DNA from: UMGS1071 sp045638545
Lineage (GTDB): Bacteria; Bacillota; Clostridia; Oscillospirales; Acutalibacteraceae
Length of the DNA: 11,574 nt
Assembly: GCA_045638545.1 (NCBI GenBank)
Contig: JAZUBL010000015.1
Location: 1 to 11,574 of the forward strand
Direction of reading: 5' to 3'
Each line of letters begins with the position of its first letter. Position 1 is the first letter of the stretch. The notes beneath the pieces are model-generated. The model worked only from the letters and a program-made list of their open reading frames with translations, searched no databases and was not told where the DNA came from. Positions 1 through 5,991 of this stretch are shown here, piece by piece. The position numbers and the translations under genes are program-made.

Positions 1-180
1 ATTTTCTGCAGAATAGAAGGGAACCCCTTGATAGGGTTCCCCTATTAAACATTCCACCGGAATGTTTGATTAACCCCTCCTGATCATTTGGATCGATAGG
101 AGTTTCGCAGCCTGCGGGCTTCAACCAAGGCTTTGCCTTTGGGATCCACCACTTTTGAAAAAGTGGACAAAACTTTTTCT
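1..180. repeat. Hairpin-dense intergenic segment, candidate interspersed palindromic repeat
   Basis: No gene with a start and ribosome site is seen here. The segment packs several inverted repeats: GGGAACCC (19-26) with GGGTTCCC (34-41); AAACATTCC (47-55) with GGAATGTTT (59-67); AGCC (109-112) with GGGCT near 116-120; CCAAGGC (125-131) with GCCTTTGG (135-142, one bulge); and CCACTTT with AAAAGTGG (149-166). None has a following U tract that would make a convincing terminator. The serial hairpins resemble repeats scattered between genes in related gut Clostridia, but copy number cannot be judged from one window. A minus-strand frame is stop-free across the whole segment (see findings). Confidence 0.45.
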
Positions 181-204
181 TTACGATTTTTACCCTGGCT
201 TTTT

Positions 205-246
205 TTGTAATAAAAATCCCTCTGCACAATAAAGCACAGAGGGATC
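205..246 (-). terminator. Rho-independent terminator after gpmI
   Basis: On the minus strand a 9-bp perfect stem (ATCCCTCTG, 237-245, paired with CAGAGGGAT, 216-224) closes a 12-nt loop and is followed by TTTTTATTA. It begins about 20 nt beyond the gpmI stop and should end the glycolytic transcript. Confidence 0.85.
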
Positions 247-264
247 TTTTATTGCTTATTTCTA

Positions 265-1776
265 TTACAGGATAATGCTCTTACCGGTCATTTCTTCCGG
301 CTGTGGCAGACCCAGAATCTTCAGCATTGTTGGTGCGATGTCAGCCAGCACACCGCCCTCGCGGAGCTCGCATGGATAGCCAACTACGCAGAATGGAACA
401 GGGTTTGTGGTGTGTGCTGTGAATGGGGAACCGTCTTCCTCATACATCTTGTCAGCGTTGCCGTGGTCAGCTGTGATCAGTGTCACGCCGCCCATCTTTT
501 CAACAGCGCCTGCAACCTTGCCTACGCAGGTGTCAACAGCTTCAACTGCTGCCTTTGCAGCGTCGAAAATACCTGTATGACCAACCATGTCGCAGTTTGC
601 AAAGTTCAGGATGATTACGTCATACTTGCCGCTTTCGATCTCTGCTACCAGAGCGTCAGCAACTTCGTATGCGCTCATCTCTGGCTGCAGGTCATAAGTT
701 GCAACCTTTGGAGAGTTGATGAGAACACGGTCTTCGCCTTCGTAAACAGTTTCAACAGCGCCGTTGAAGAAGAATGTTACGTGTGCATACTTCTCTGTTT
801 CAGCAATACGGAGCTGTGTTTTGCCGTTTGCGGAGAGGTACTCGCCCAGTGTATTCTTCAGGCTCTGTGGCTTGAATGCTACGTCTACGTTTGGCATTGT
901 TGCATCGTACTGTGTGAAGCAAACGTAAGACAGTGGGAAGAAGCCGTTCTTTCTTTCGAAACCATCGAAATCAGGATCTACGAAAGTACGGGTGATCTCT
1001 CTTGCGCGGTCAGGACGGAAGTTGAAGAAGATTACGGAATCGTTTGCCTTGATTGTTGCATTTTCTACGCAAACAGTTGGCAGAACAAATTCGTCTGTTA
1101 CTTCGTTGTCATAAGAAGCCTGCACAGCAGCAACTGCGTCTGCAGCCTTTTCGCCTTCGCCGTAAACCATAGCAGCGTATGCTTTTTCAACACGCTCCCA
1201 ACGGTTGTCACGGTCCATAGCATAGTAACGGCCCATTACGGATGCGATCTGGCCAACGCCGATCTCTGTGAGCTTAGCCTGGCACTCTGCTACGAAATCC
1301 TTACCGGAGCTTGGTGGAACGTCACGGCCATCCAGGAAACCGTGGATGTAAACGTCCTTCAGGCCCTTGCGCTTTGCCAGCTCTACGATTGCATAGAGGT
1401 GGCTGTTGTGGCTGTGTACGCCGCCGTCAGAGAGGAGACCCATCAGGTGAAGTGCTGTGCCGTTGTTTACTGCGTTGTCCACAGCAGCGTTCAGTGCTTC
1501 GTTTTCGAAGAAGTCGCCGTCTGCGATTGCCTTTGTGATGCGGGTCAGTTCCTGGTATACAATGCGGCCTGCGCCGATGTTTGTATGACCAACTTCGGAG
1601 TTACCCATCTGGCCGTCCGGCAGACCAACGTCCATGCCGGAAGCGCCGATTGCTGTCAGCGGATTGCTGCCGAAGAGACGGTCAATGTTTGGTGTAGCAG
1701 CAGTTTTGATAGCGTTGCCATCATCGCCGCCGTTGCCGAAACCGTCAAGGATCATTAAAAGAAGTGGTTTTTTCAT
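265..1776 (-). CDS. gpmI: 2,3-bisphosphoglycerate-independent phosphoglycerate mutase
   Basis: Interconverts 3- and 2-phosphoglycerate in cytosolic glycolysis, using two Mn ions and a phosphoserine intermediate rather than 2,3-bisphosphoglycerate. The 503-residue product is close to the usual family length of about 510. Visible landmarks of the alkaline-phosphatase superfamily fold: metal ligand D11 in ILDGFG, nucleophile S60 in GQMGNSEVGHTN, the inserted transferase domain with GFLDGRDVPPSS (146-157) and FFNFRPDRARE (250-260), then metal sites D396 and H400 (NCDMVGHTG), D437-H438 (ITADHGNAD) and H455 (TAHTTNPVP). A Cys precedes D396 where Pro is common; this looks like natural variation. The ATG overlaps the tpiA stop by one base, with GGAGG about 11 nt upstream inside tpiA, suggesting coupled translation. 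It is the last gene of the pgk-tpiA-gpmI unit and is followed by a terminator. Identification is secure. Confidence 0.97.
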   Translation of the reverse strand: MKKPLLLMILDGFGNGGDDGNAIKTAATPNIDRLFGSNPLTAIGASGMDVGLPDGQMGNSEVGHTNIGAGRIVYQELTRITKAIADGDFFENEALNAAVDNAVNNGTALHLMGLLSDGGVHSHNSHLYAIVELAKRKGLKDVYIHGFLDGRDVPPSSGKDFVAECQAKLTEIGVGQIASVMGRYYAMDRDNRWERVEKAYAAMVYGEGEKAADAVAAVQASYDNEVTDEFVLPTVCVENATIKANDSVIFFNFRPDRAREITRTFVDPDFDGFERKNGFFPLSYVCFTQYDATMPNVDVAFKPQSLKNTLGEYLSANGKTQLRIAETEKYAHVTFFFNGAVETVYEGEDRVLINSPKVATYDLQPEMSAYEVADALVAEIESGKYDVIILNFANCDMVGHTGIFDAAKAAVEAVDTCVGKVAGAVEKMGGVTLITADHGNADKMYEEDGSPFTAHTTNPVPFCVVGYPCELREGGVLADIAPTMLKILGLPQPEEMTGKSIIL

Positions 1777-2540
1777 TATTTTGTTGCCTCCACAATTGCA
1801 GCAAAGTCAGGAGCCTTCAGGGATGCGCCGCCGATGAGACCGCCGTCTACGTTTACCTTGGAGAGGAGCTCTGCAGCGTTCTTAGCGTTCATGGAACCAC
1901 CGTACTGGATTGTTGTAGCTTCAGCAACAGCTTCGCCGTAGAGGGAAGCCAGTGTGCCGCGGATCCAGCCGCAAACTTCTTCAGCCTGGTCGGATGTAGC
2001 TGTGAGGCCTGTGCCGATAGCCCAAACTGGCTCGTATGCGATGATTACGTTTGCCATTTCTTCTGCAGAAACGCCGCCCAGAGCGATCTTTGTCTGCATA
2101 GCAACCAGCTCAGCTGTGATGCCCTGCTCACGCTGCTCCAGGTACTCGCCAACGCAGAGGATTACCTTGAGGCCGTTGTCCAGTGCTGCGCGTACACGCT
2201 TGTTTACTGTAACGTCTGTTTCGCCGAAGTATGTTCTTCTTTCGCTGTGGCCGATGATTACATACTGTACGCCCATAGCCTTCAGCATTGGAGCGGAGAT
2301 TTCACCTGTGTATGCGCCGGAAGCTTCCCAGTGGCAGTTTTCTGCGCCAACACCGATGTTTGTGCCAGCTGTTGCATCAAGAGCAGCCTGCAGGTCTACG
2401 AATGGAACGCAGAGAACAACGTCACAAGCAGCGTCCTTTACCAGTGGAACCATCTCTGTAATGAGAGCAGTAGTCTCTGCTGGTGTTTTGTTCATCTTCC
2501 AGTTACCTGCGATAACAGCTTTTCTCAGATCTTTGTTCAT
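1776..2540 (-). CDS. tpiA: Triosephosphate isomerase
   Basis: Interconverts dihydroxyacetone phosphate and glyceraldehyde 3-phosphate in the cytosol as a TIM-barrel dimer. The 254 residues match the usual 250-255. Substrate and catalytic residues are all visible: N13 and K15 (AGNWKMN), H98 (IIGHSERR), catalytic base E170 within AYEPVWAIGTG (168-178, carrying the flexible lid), and the phosphate-binding YGGS (213-216) and GGASL (237-241). The ATG start has AAAGGAG about 9 nt upstream. It follows pgk after a 172-nt gap that contains a terminator-like hairpin, so part of the pgk transcription may stop before it, and no strong separate promoter is evident. Its stop codon overlaps the gpmI start as TAATG. 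Identification is secure. Confidence 0.98.
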   Translation of the reverse strand: MNKDLRKAVIAGNWKMNKTPAETTALITEMVPLVKDAACDVVLCVPFVDLQAALDATAGTNIGVGAENCHWEASGAYTGEISAPMLKAMGVQYVIIGHSERRTYFGETDVTVNKRVRAALDNGLKVILCVGEYLEQREQGITAELVAMQTKIALGGVSAEEMANVIIAYEPVWAIGTGLTATSDQAEEVCGWIRGTLASLYGEAVAEATTIQYGGSMNAKNAAELLSKVNVDGGLIGGASLKAPDFAAIVEATK

Positions 2541-2585
2541 GGGTATCTACTCCTTTAATATCACGATATATTTTTTATAGTAAGA

Positions 2586-2615
2586 TTGATTTTCGTATGG
2601 TGTTCCGAAAATCAA
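2586..2615. repeat. 10-bp perfect inverted repeat upstream of tpiA
   Basis: TTGATTTTCG (2586-2595) and CGAAAATCAA (2606-2615) are exact reverse complements around a 10-nt loop. On the minus strand the stem overlaps the U tract of the preceding terminator, so the two structures could compete or act together. It ends about 45 nt before the tpiA start. Confidence 0.6.
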
Positions 2616-2652
2616 GAAAACGGTCGAAGCGGACGAAGGTCCGTTTCGACCG
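2611..2652 (-). terminator. Terminator or attenuator between pgk and tpiA
   Basis: On the minus strand CGGTCGAA (2645-2652) pairs with TTCGACCG (2621-2628). Across one A-C mismatch, CGGAC pairs with GTCCG around a CTTC loop, and TTTTCTTGATTTT follows. It sits about 60 nt after the pgk stop inside what otherwise looks like one operon, so partial termination setting pgk above tpiA-gpmI is plausible. Confidence 0.7.
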
Positions 2653-2666
2653 CAGATTTTATTGAA

Positions 2667-2705
2667 AGAACAGCATTCTGTTCTCAAATGCTAAGTTAAA
2701 CTTAG
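2667..2705. repeat. Two small stem-loops just after the pgk stop
   Basis: CTAAGTT and AACTTAG (2691-2705) form a 7-bp palindrome around one base, and AGAACAG (2667-2673) pairs with CTGTTCT (2678-2684) around a 4-nt loop. Neither is followed by a U run. They lie between the pgk stop and the terminator hairpin and may protect the pgk 3' end from exonucleases. Confidence 0.5.
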
Positions 2706-2712
2706 TTAAGGA

Positions 2713-3909
2713 TTACTCCTTGTCGTTGAGGCATGCAATGCCTGGGAGGATCTTCCCTTCGAGGACCTCGAGGGAAGCGCCGCCGCCTGTGGAGATGTGA
2801 GTCATCTTGTCTGCAAAGCCCAGGAGCTCAACAGCTGCTGCGGAGTCGCCGCCGCCGATGATGGAGATAGCGTCGCTGTCTGCAACTGCCTTAGCAACAG
2901 CCTTTGTGCCGTTTGCAAAAGCTTCCATCTCAAATACGCCCATAGGACCGTTCCAAACAACTGTGCCTGCGCTTGCAACTGCTGCTGCGTATGCTTCTGC
3001 TGTTGCAGGGCCGATATCCAGACCCATCCAGCCTTCTGGAATAGCGTCGGAAGCTGCTACCTGGTTTGCTGCGTCTGCTGCAAACTTGTCAGCAACAACG
3101 TTATCTGTTGGGATGAGGAAGTTAACGCCCTTTTCCTTAGCGCTAGCCATCATTTCCTTAGCCAGTTCGATCTTGTCGTCTTCGCAGAGGGATGCGCCAA
3201 CGGAGTAGCCCTGAGCCTTGAGGAATGTGTAAGCCATGCCGCCGCCGATGATCAGTGTATCAACTTTATCCAGCAGGTTTGTGATAACGCCGATCTTGTC
3301 GGAAACCTTGGAGCCGCCGAGGATAGCTACGAATGGACGCTTAGGATCTGCCAGAGCGCCGCCCATGATTGTGATTTCCTTCTGAATGAGGTAACCGCAA
3401 ACTGCTGGGAGATAGTCTGCAACGCCTGCTGTGGATGCGTGTGCTCTGTGGGATGTACCGAATGCGTCGTTTACATAGATGTCTGCCATGGAAGCCAGCT
3501 CTTTTGCAAATGCTGCGTCGTTCTTTTCCTCTTCCTTGTGGAAACGAACGTTTTCGAGCAGAGCAACCTGACCGTCTTCGAGAGCAGCTGTAACAGCCTT
3601 TGCGCTTTCGCCAACTACGTCAGCAGCCATCTTAACTTCCTGGCCGAGAGCCTGGGAGAGGTAAGCAGCAACTGGAGCCAGGGAGTACTTCATGTTGAAC
3701 TCGCCCTTTGGACGGCCCAGGTGAGAGCAGAGGATAACCTTTGCGTTCTGGGAAACGAGGTACTTAATGGTCTTCAGCGCTTCGTTGATTCTCTTTGGGT
3801 CAGAGATATTGCCTTCTGCGTCGAATGGAACGTTGAAGTCGCAACGAACGAGAACCTTCTTGCCTGCTACATCAATATTTTCTACGTTTTTCTTGTTTAA
3901 ATAGTTCAT
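2713..3909 (-). CDS. pgk: Phosphoglycerate kinase
   Basis: Transfers the acyl phosphate of 1,3-bisphosphoglycerate to ADP, the first ATP-yielding step of glycolysis, in the cytosol. From the chosen ATG the protein is 398 residues, typical for bacteria. N-domain motifs: RCDFNVP (22-28), SHLGRPKG (62-69), ENVRFHKEE (119-127). C-domain motifs: GGSKVSDKIGV (198-208), WNGPMGVFE (319-327), IGGGDSAAAV (351-360) and STGGGASLE (373-381). The reading frame stays open 26 codons further upstream to 3987, but that extension overlaps the -35 and -10 boxes. ATG 3909 has AAAGGAAG about 8 nt upstream, and starting there the protein begins as a normal Pgk. It is the first gene of the glycolytic unit and lies downstream of trmL on the same strand. 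Identification is secure. Confidence 0.98.
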   Translation of the reverse strand: MNYLNKKNVENIDVAGKKVLVRCDFNVPFDAEGNISDPKRINEALKTIKYLVSQNAKVILCSHLGRPKGEFNMKYSLAPVAAYLSQALGQEVKMAADVVGESAKAVTAALEDGQVALLENVRFHKEEEKNDAAFAKELASMADIYVNDAFGTSHRAHASTAGVADYLPAVCGYLIQKEITIMGGALADPKRPFVAILGGSKVSDKIGVITNLLDKVDTLIIGGGMAYTFLKAQGYSVGASLCEDDKIELAKEMMASAKEKGVNFLIPTDNVVADKFAADAANQVAASDAIPEGWMGLDIGPATAEAYAAAVASAGTVVWNGPMGVFEMEAFANGTKAVAKAVADSDAISIIGGGDSAAAVELLGFADKMTHISTGGGASLEVLEGKILPGIACLNDKE

Positions 3910-3958
3910 TTTAAGCACTTCCTTTATTAAAATAAAATTTACAGACCTATCTAGCATC

Positions 3959-3987
3959 ATTATATACCAAAAATGATGGCATTTCAA
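3959..3987 (-). promoter_or_regulatory. Sigma-A-type promoter of pgk
   Basis: On the minus strand TTGAAA (3982-3987) and a perfect TATAAT (3959-3964) are separated by exactly 17 bp. The inferred start near 3952 gives a leader of about 43 nt before the ATG. It is strong enough to drive the glycolytic genes independently of trmL. Confidence 0.85.
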
Positions 3988-4046
3988 GGGAAACTAGACA
4001 AGAGTGTGAGAAAATTAACAGGTTTTATTTGTAGATAATCACAAGA

Positions 4047-4553
4047 TTACCATTCATAGTCGCGCAATTGGCCTTTCCACTGCAATTCCGGGTAATCCCA
4101 TTGGCGCAGAGCTTCATAAACACCAACAGCAACTGCGTTGGAAAGGTTCAGGCTGCGGGCTTCGCTGATCATTGGAATGCGCACAGCGGCGCTTGGATGA
4201 TCGTGAAGGAGTTTTTCCGGCAGACCGGCAGTTTCCTTGCCGAAGAACAGCCAGCAGTTGTCCGGATAGGTAACGTCTGTGTGACGGCGCGGTGATTTGG
4301 TGGAGAAGAAAAACAGGTTTTCTTCCGGAATCTCGCTGTTTTTTGCGAAGAAATCATCCAGGTCATCATAATAGGTAATGTCCAGCAGGTGCCAGTAGTC
4401 GAGACCGGCACGTTTTAATTTTTTGTCATCAATGGTAAAGCCCATTGGGCCAACAAGGTGGAGTCGTGCGCCGGTGGCGCTGCAGGTGCGGGCTACGTTG
4501 CCGGTATTCTGCGGAATTTCCGGCTCGACCATAACAATATTTAAGGTTGCCAT
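4047..4553 (-). CDS. trmL: tRNA (cytidine/uridine-34 2'-O)-methyltransferase, SPOUT family
   Basis: Methylates the 2'-OH of the wobble nucleotide of certain leucine tRNAs with S-adenosylmethionine. The 168-residue protein has the length and all three knot-region motifs of the TrmL/YibK branch: VEPEIPQNTGNVARTC (9-24), FFGKETAGLP (103-112), and IPMISEARSLNLSNAVAVGVYEAL (from 126). The absence of an extra N-terminal RNA-binding domain separates it from the larger TrmH and RlmB relatives. The ATG has AGAAGG about 8 nt upstream. It lies just before the pgk promoter with no clear terminator after it, so read-through into pgk is possible. A functional link to glycolysis is not implied. No convincing promoter was found in the gap shared with the divergent small plus-strand gene. 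Confidence 0.93.
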   Translation of the reverse strand: MATLNIVMVEPEIPQNTGNVARTCSATGARLHLVGPMGFTIDDKKLKRAGLDYWHLLDITYYDDLDDFFAKNSEIPEENLFFFSTKSPRRHTDVTYPDNCWLFFGKETAGLPEKLLHDHPSAAVRIPMISEARSLNLSNAVAVGVYEALRQWDYPELQWKGQLRDYEW

Positions 4554-4701
4554 AAAACAGACCTTCTTTCCAAGTTTTTATAAAAATGCGGTAATTTTCC
4601 GCTGTATTTCTATGAATTTTCTGACCAGACTAACAGGGACATTACAGAGAAAGCTGGTGTACCTGATGCAATTACTCTACAATATCTGGAGGGCATATGA
4701 G

Positions 4702-4908
4702 ATGAGCAGACGAACAACCGGAACGCTGAAAGGCATTGTCATTGGCCTGCTGCTTGGTGCGGCAGTTTTGGAGGGCTGCAAGCTTTATACCAGAATGCAT
4801 GACCCGAAATGCCGCCGCCGTCGCTATCGGCTGAAGAAAGATGCCGGCCGCGCAATGCATGTAATGGGCGACGTTTTTGAAGATATGTGCACCTTTGCAA
4901 AGCACTGA
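4702..4908 (+). CDS. Small hypothetical protein with one putative membrane helix
   Basis: I do not recognise a named family. The 68-residue product starts with a short basic segment (MSRRTTGTLK) and a hydrophobic, glycine-containing stretch at about residues 11-24 (GIVIGLLLGAAVLE), suitable for one membrane segment. A very basic patch follows (RRRRYRLKK, 38-46) and then an amphipathic C-terminus with Met and Asp residues. The overall plan resembles small YtxH-like proteins, though sequence identity is not claimed. The start is chosen because GGAGGG at 4688-4693 lies 8 nt upstream; in-frame ATGs at 4612 and 4666 lack a comparable site. It is the only plus-strand gene, divergent from trmL and convergent with the DUF6054-like gene, and has a terminator right after its stop, which supports a real transcript. 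Confidence 0.72.
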   Translation: MSRRTTGTLKGIVIGLLLGAAVLEGCKLYTRMHDPKCRRRRYRLKKDAGRAMHVMGDVFEDMCTFAKH

Positions 4909-4917
4909 TCGACTGCT

Positions 4918-4950
4918 GTCCTCCCGAACAGGGAGGGCTTTTATTTTTTA
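4918..4950 (+). terminator. Rho-independent terminator of the small plus-strand gene
   Basis: CCTCCC (4920-4925) pairs with GGGAGG (4931-4936) around GAACA, extended by a T-G and a G-C pair, followed by TTTTATTTTTT. It starts 9 nt after the stop codon. In the opposite direction there is no T run after the stem, so it serves the plus strand only. Confidence 0.85.
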
Positions 4951-5298
4951 TAATGCATCACAGGAAAAGGAATCCAGAATTTCTTCCAGTTTTTCCAGAA
5001 ATGATGATTCGCCGATGGTATTGATTTTGAAGAAGACAGCCTGGCTGCCGCCGGATGTGATGGCAGAAAGAAACACAGGGCTGTCAGTTTCCTGAAACAG
5101 GGTGACGCTGAGACTGACACGATTACCGCCCATACAGCTGTAGCGTTCAAAAACACGAACGCTGCAGCGAGAGCCTGTTCCGGAAAAATCACTGGTATCT
5201 TCCAGCGAAGCGGAAACGCTTCCTTCCAGGATTCCCTGTTCCATGGTAGTCAGAATGTTTTCAAAATCTCCATGGATGATTCGTTCCAGTTTTGCCAT
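4948..5298 (-). CDS. DUF6054-like protein of unknown function
   Basis: A 116-residue soluble protein without signal peptide or membrane segment. It resembles the conserved clostridial family I know as DUF6054, from memory rather than a search, recognisable by MAKLERIIHGDF at the start, the GSVSASLED stretch (26-34), RCSVRVFERYS (44-54), GGNRVSLSVTLF (58-69) and the block SAITSGGSQAVFFKINT (78-94), followed by a C-terminal helix. No catalytic motif is visible and I assign no function. The reading frame is open far upstream through the RNase P RNA, but that part is not coding. ATG 5298 begins the conserved sequence, and AAAGGAAG lies about 9 nt upstream. An in-frame ATG six codons earlier (5316) overlaps that site. 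It has its own extended -10 promoter after the rnpB terminator. Confidence 0.82.
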   Translation of the reverse strand: MAKLERIIHGDFENILTTMEQGILEGSVSASLEDTSDFSGTGSRCSVRVFERYSCMGGNRVSLSVTLFQETDSPVFLSAITSGGSQAVFFKINTIGESSFLEKLEEILDSFSCDAL

Positions 5299-5332
5299 AA
5301 AGACACTTCCTTTCATAACAGGGTTCTGCTTC

Positions 5333-5361
5333 AGTATAACACGAATCCGTATAGATTGCAT
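5333..5361 (-). promoter_or_regulatory. Extended -10 promoter of the DUF6054-like gene
   Basis: On the minus strand TGTTATACT (5333-5341) is an extended -10 element, with a weak ATGCAA at -35 (5356-5361, 17-bp spacer). The inferred start gives a leader of about 28 nt. Confidence 0.5.
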
Positions 5362-5370
5362 TCTGAAAAC

Positions 5371-5400
5371 AAAAAAACGCTGCAGAAACCTGCAGCGTTT
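5371..5400 (-). terminator. Rho-independent terminator of rnpB
   Basis: On the minus strand AAACGCTGCAG pairs perfectly with CTGCAGCGTTT (11 bp) around a GTTT tetraloop and leads straight into a run of T. It abuts the 3' strand of P1 of the RNase P RNA. Confidence 0.92.
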
Positions 5401-5750
5401 AATGCGACCAGACCTATAAGCCGAGTTCTGTCGTGAACAGTCATCTATCTTGACCGGATGTTGCCACCACGGTTCATGCCACCTTCTCGAAACGCGCCGG
5501 GCAAGCGCTATGTGTTTCTCTGCGGTGTTGCTCCGAATAGGGTTTACATAGCCGTATGGTCTCCCATACGCTGGTGAGCTCTTACCTCGCCTTTCCACCC
5601 TTACCTGCAAGCAGGCGGTATCTCTCTGTTGCACTATCCCTAGGGTCGCCCCCGGCGGCCGTTAGCCGTTATTCTTGCCCTGTGGAGCTCGGACTTTCCT
5701 CAGATACGGGCTTTCGCCCTGTACCCGCGACTGCTCAGTCTACTCGCATT
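5401..5750 (-). ncRNA. rnpB: RNase P RNA, bacterial type A
   Basis: Catalytic RNA that removes 5' leaders from tRNA precursors together with the RnpA protein. On the minus strand the universally conserved core is clear: GAGGAAAGTCCGAGCTCC near 5685-5702 (5' strand of P4 and neighbouring CR-I) and ACAGAACTCGGCTTATAG near 5414-5431 (CR-V with the 3' strand of P4). The ends pair as P1: AATGCGA (5744-5750) with TCGCATT (5401-5407), then AGAC with GTCT. The length of about 350 nt and the continuous domains between P4 strands fit type A rather than Bacillus type B; I did not fold it fully. A consensus promoter places the start within a base or two of 5750, and a perfect hairpin terminator follows. 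Reading frames crossing this region are artefacts. Confidence 0.97.
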
Positions 5751-5754
5751 GTCC

Positions 5755-5783
5755 ATTTTACGGGATTTTTTTCGGATTGTCAA
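5755..5783 (-). promoter_or_regulatory. Strong sigma-A promoter of rnpB
   Basis: On the minus strand a perfect TTGACA (5778-5783), 17-bp spacer and TAAAAT (5755-5760) predict a start at about 5748-5750, which is exactly where helix P1 begins. Confidence 0.92.
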
Positions 5784-5800
5784 GTGCAGTATTTTTGTCA

Positions 5801-5842
5801 GCCGGTAAGCACCGGCGGGCAATTCGCTGTCCATGTACAGCG
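5801..5842. repeat. Two inverted repeats upstream of the rnpB promoter
   Basis: GCCGGT (5801-5806) pairs with ACCGGC (5811-5816) around AAGC, and CGCTGT (5825-5830) pairs with ACAGCG (5837-5842) around a 6-nt loop. Neither has a U tract on either strand. They occupy the gap between the dacA terminator and the rnpB -35 box. I see no gene in 5785-5950. Confidence 0.45.
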
Positions 5843-5950
5843 TTCGTTGTTTGTGTTCCCCGCCACGCAGTCCCGCAGGTATTTTTCTCATTTTTCTCAC
5901 GTTGATTTGGAGATGAAATTTCTATTTTTCACAGAGCCAGCTTACAGGAA

Positions 5951-5978
5951 ATAAAAAAACCTCCCGGGGAGGGAGGTT
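5951..5978 (-). terminator. Rho-independent terminator of the carboxypeptidase gene
   Basis: On the minus strand AACCTCCC (5971-5978) pairs with GGGAGGTT (5958-5965) around TCCCC, followed by TTTTT. It lies 14 nt after the stop codon. Confidence 0.92.
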
Positions 5979-5991
5979 GATTTACAAAGGA

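Noticed and set aside
412..3900. Long plus-strand reading frames rich in Cys and Val over gpmI, tpiA and pgk
   Set aside because: They are antisense shadows of highly expressed genes with biased codons; compositions are implausible and they lack ribosome sites.
3910..3987. 26-codon upstream extension of pgk
   Set aside because: It covers the pgk promoter and adds residues absent from normal phosphoglycerate kinases; ATG 3909 has a good ribosome site.
4026..4046. Possible terminator after trmL
   Set aside because: The GTAATC-TTGT-GATTAT stem is weak and has no T run on the minus strand.
4670..4690. TACAAT as a -10 box for the small plus-strand gene
   Set aside because: No -35 at a proper distance, and the start would fall on the ribosome site.
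5299..5634. N-terminal extension of the DUF6054-like frame through rnpB
   Set aside because: The frame is open but lies over the RNase P RNA and its terminator; conserved protein sequence and ribosome site begin at 5298.
5700..5900. A 66-codon minus-strand reading frame beginning at a GTG upstream of rnpB
   Set aside because: It runs through the rnpB promoter and into the RNase P RNA, has no ribosome site, and resembles nothing known.
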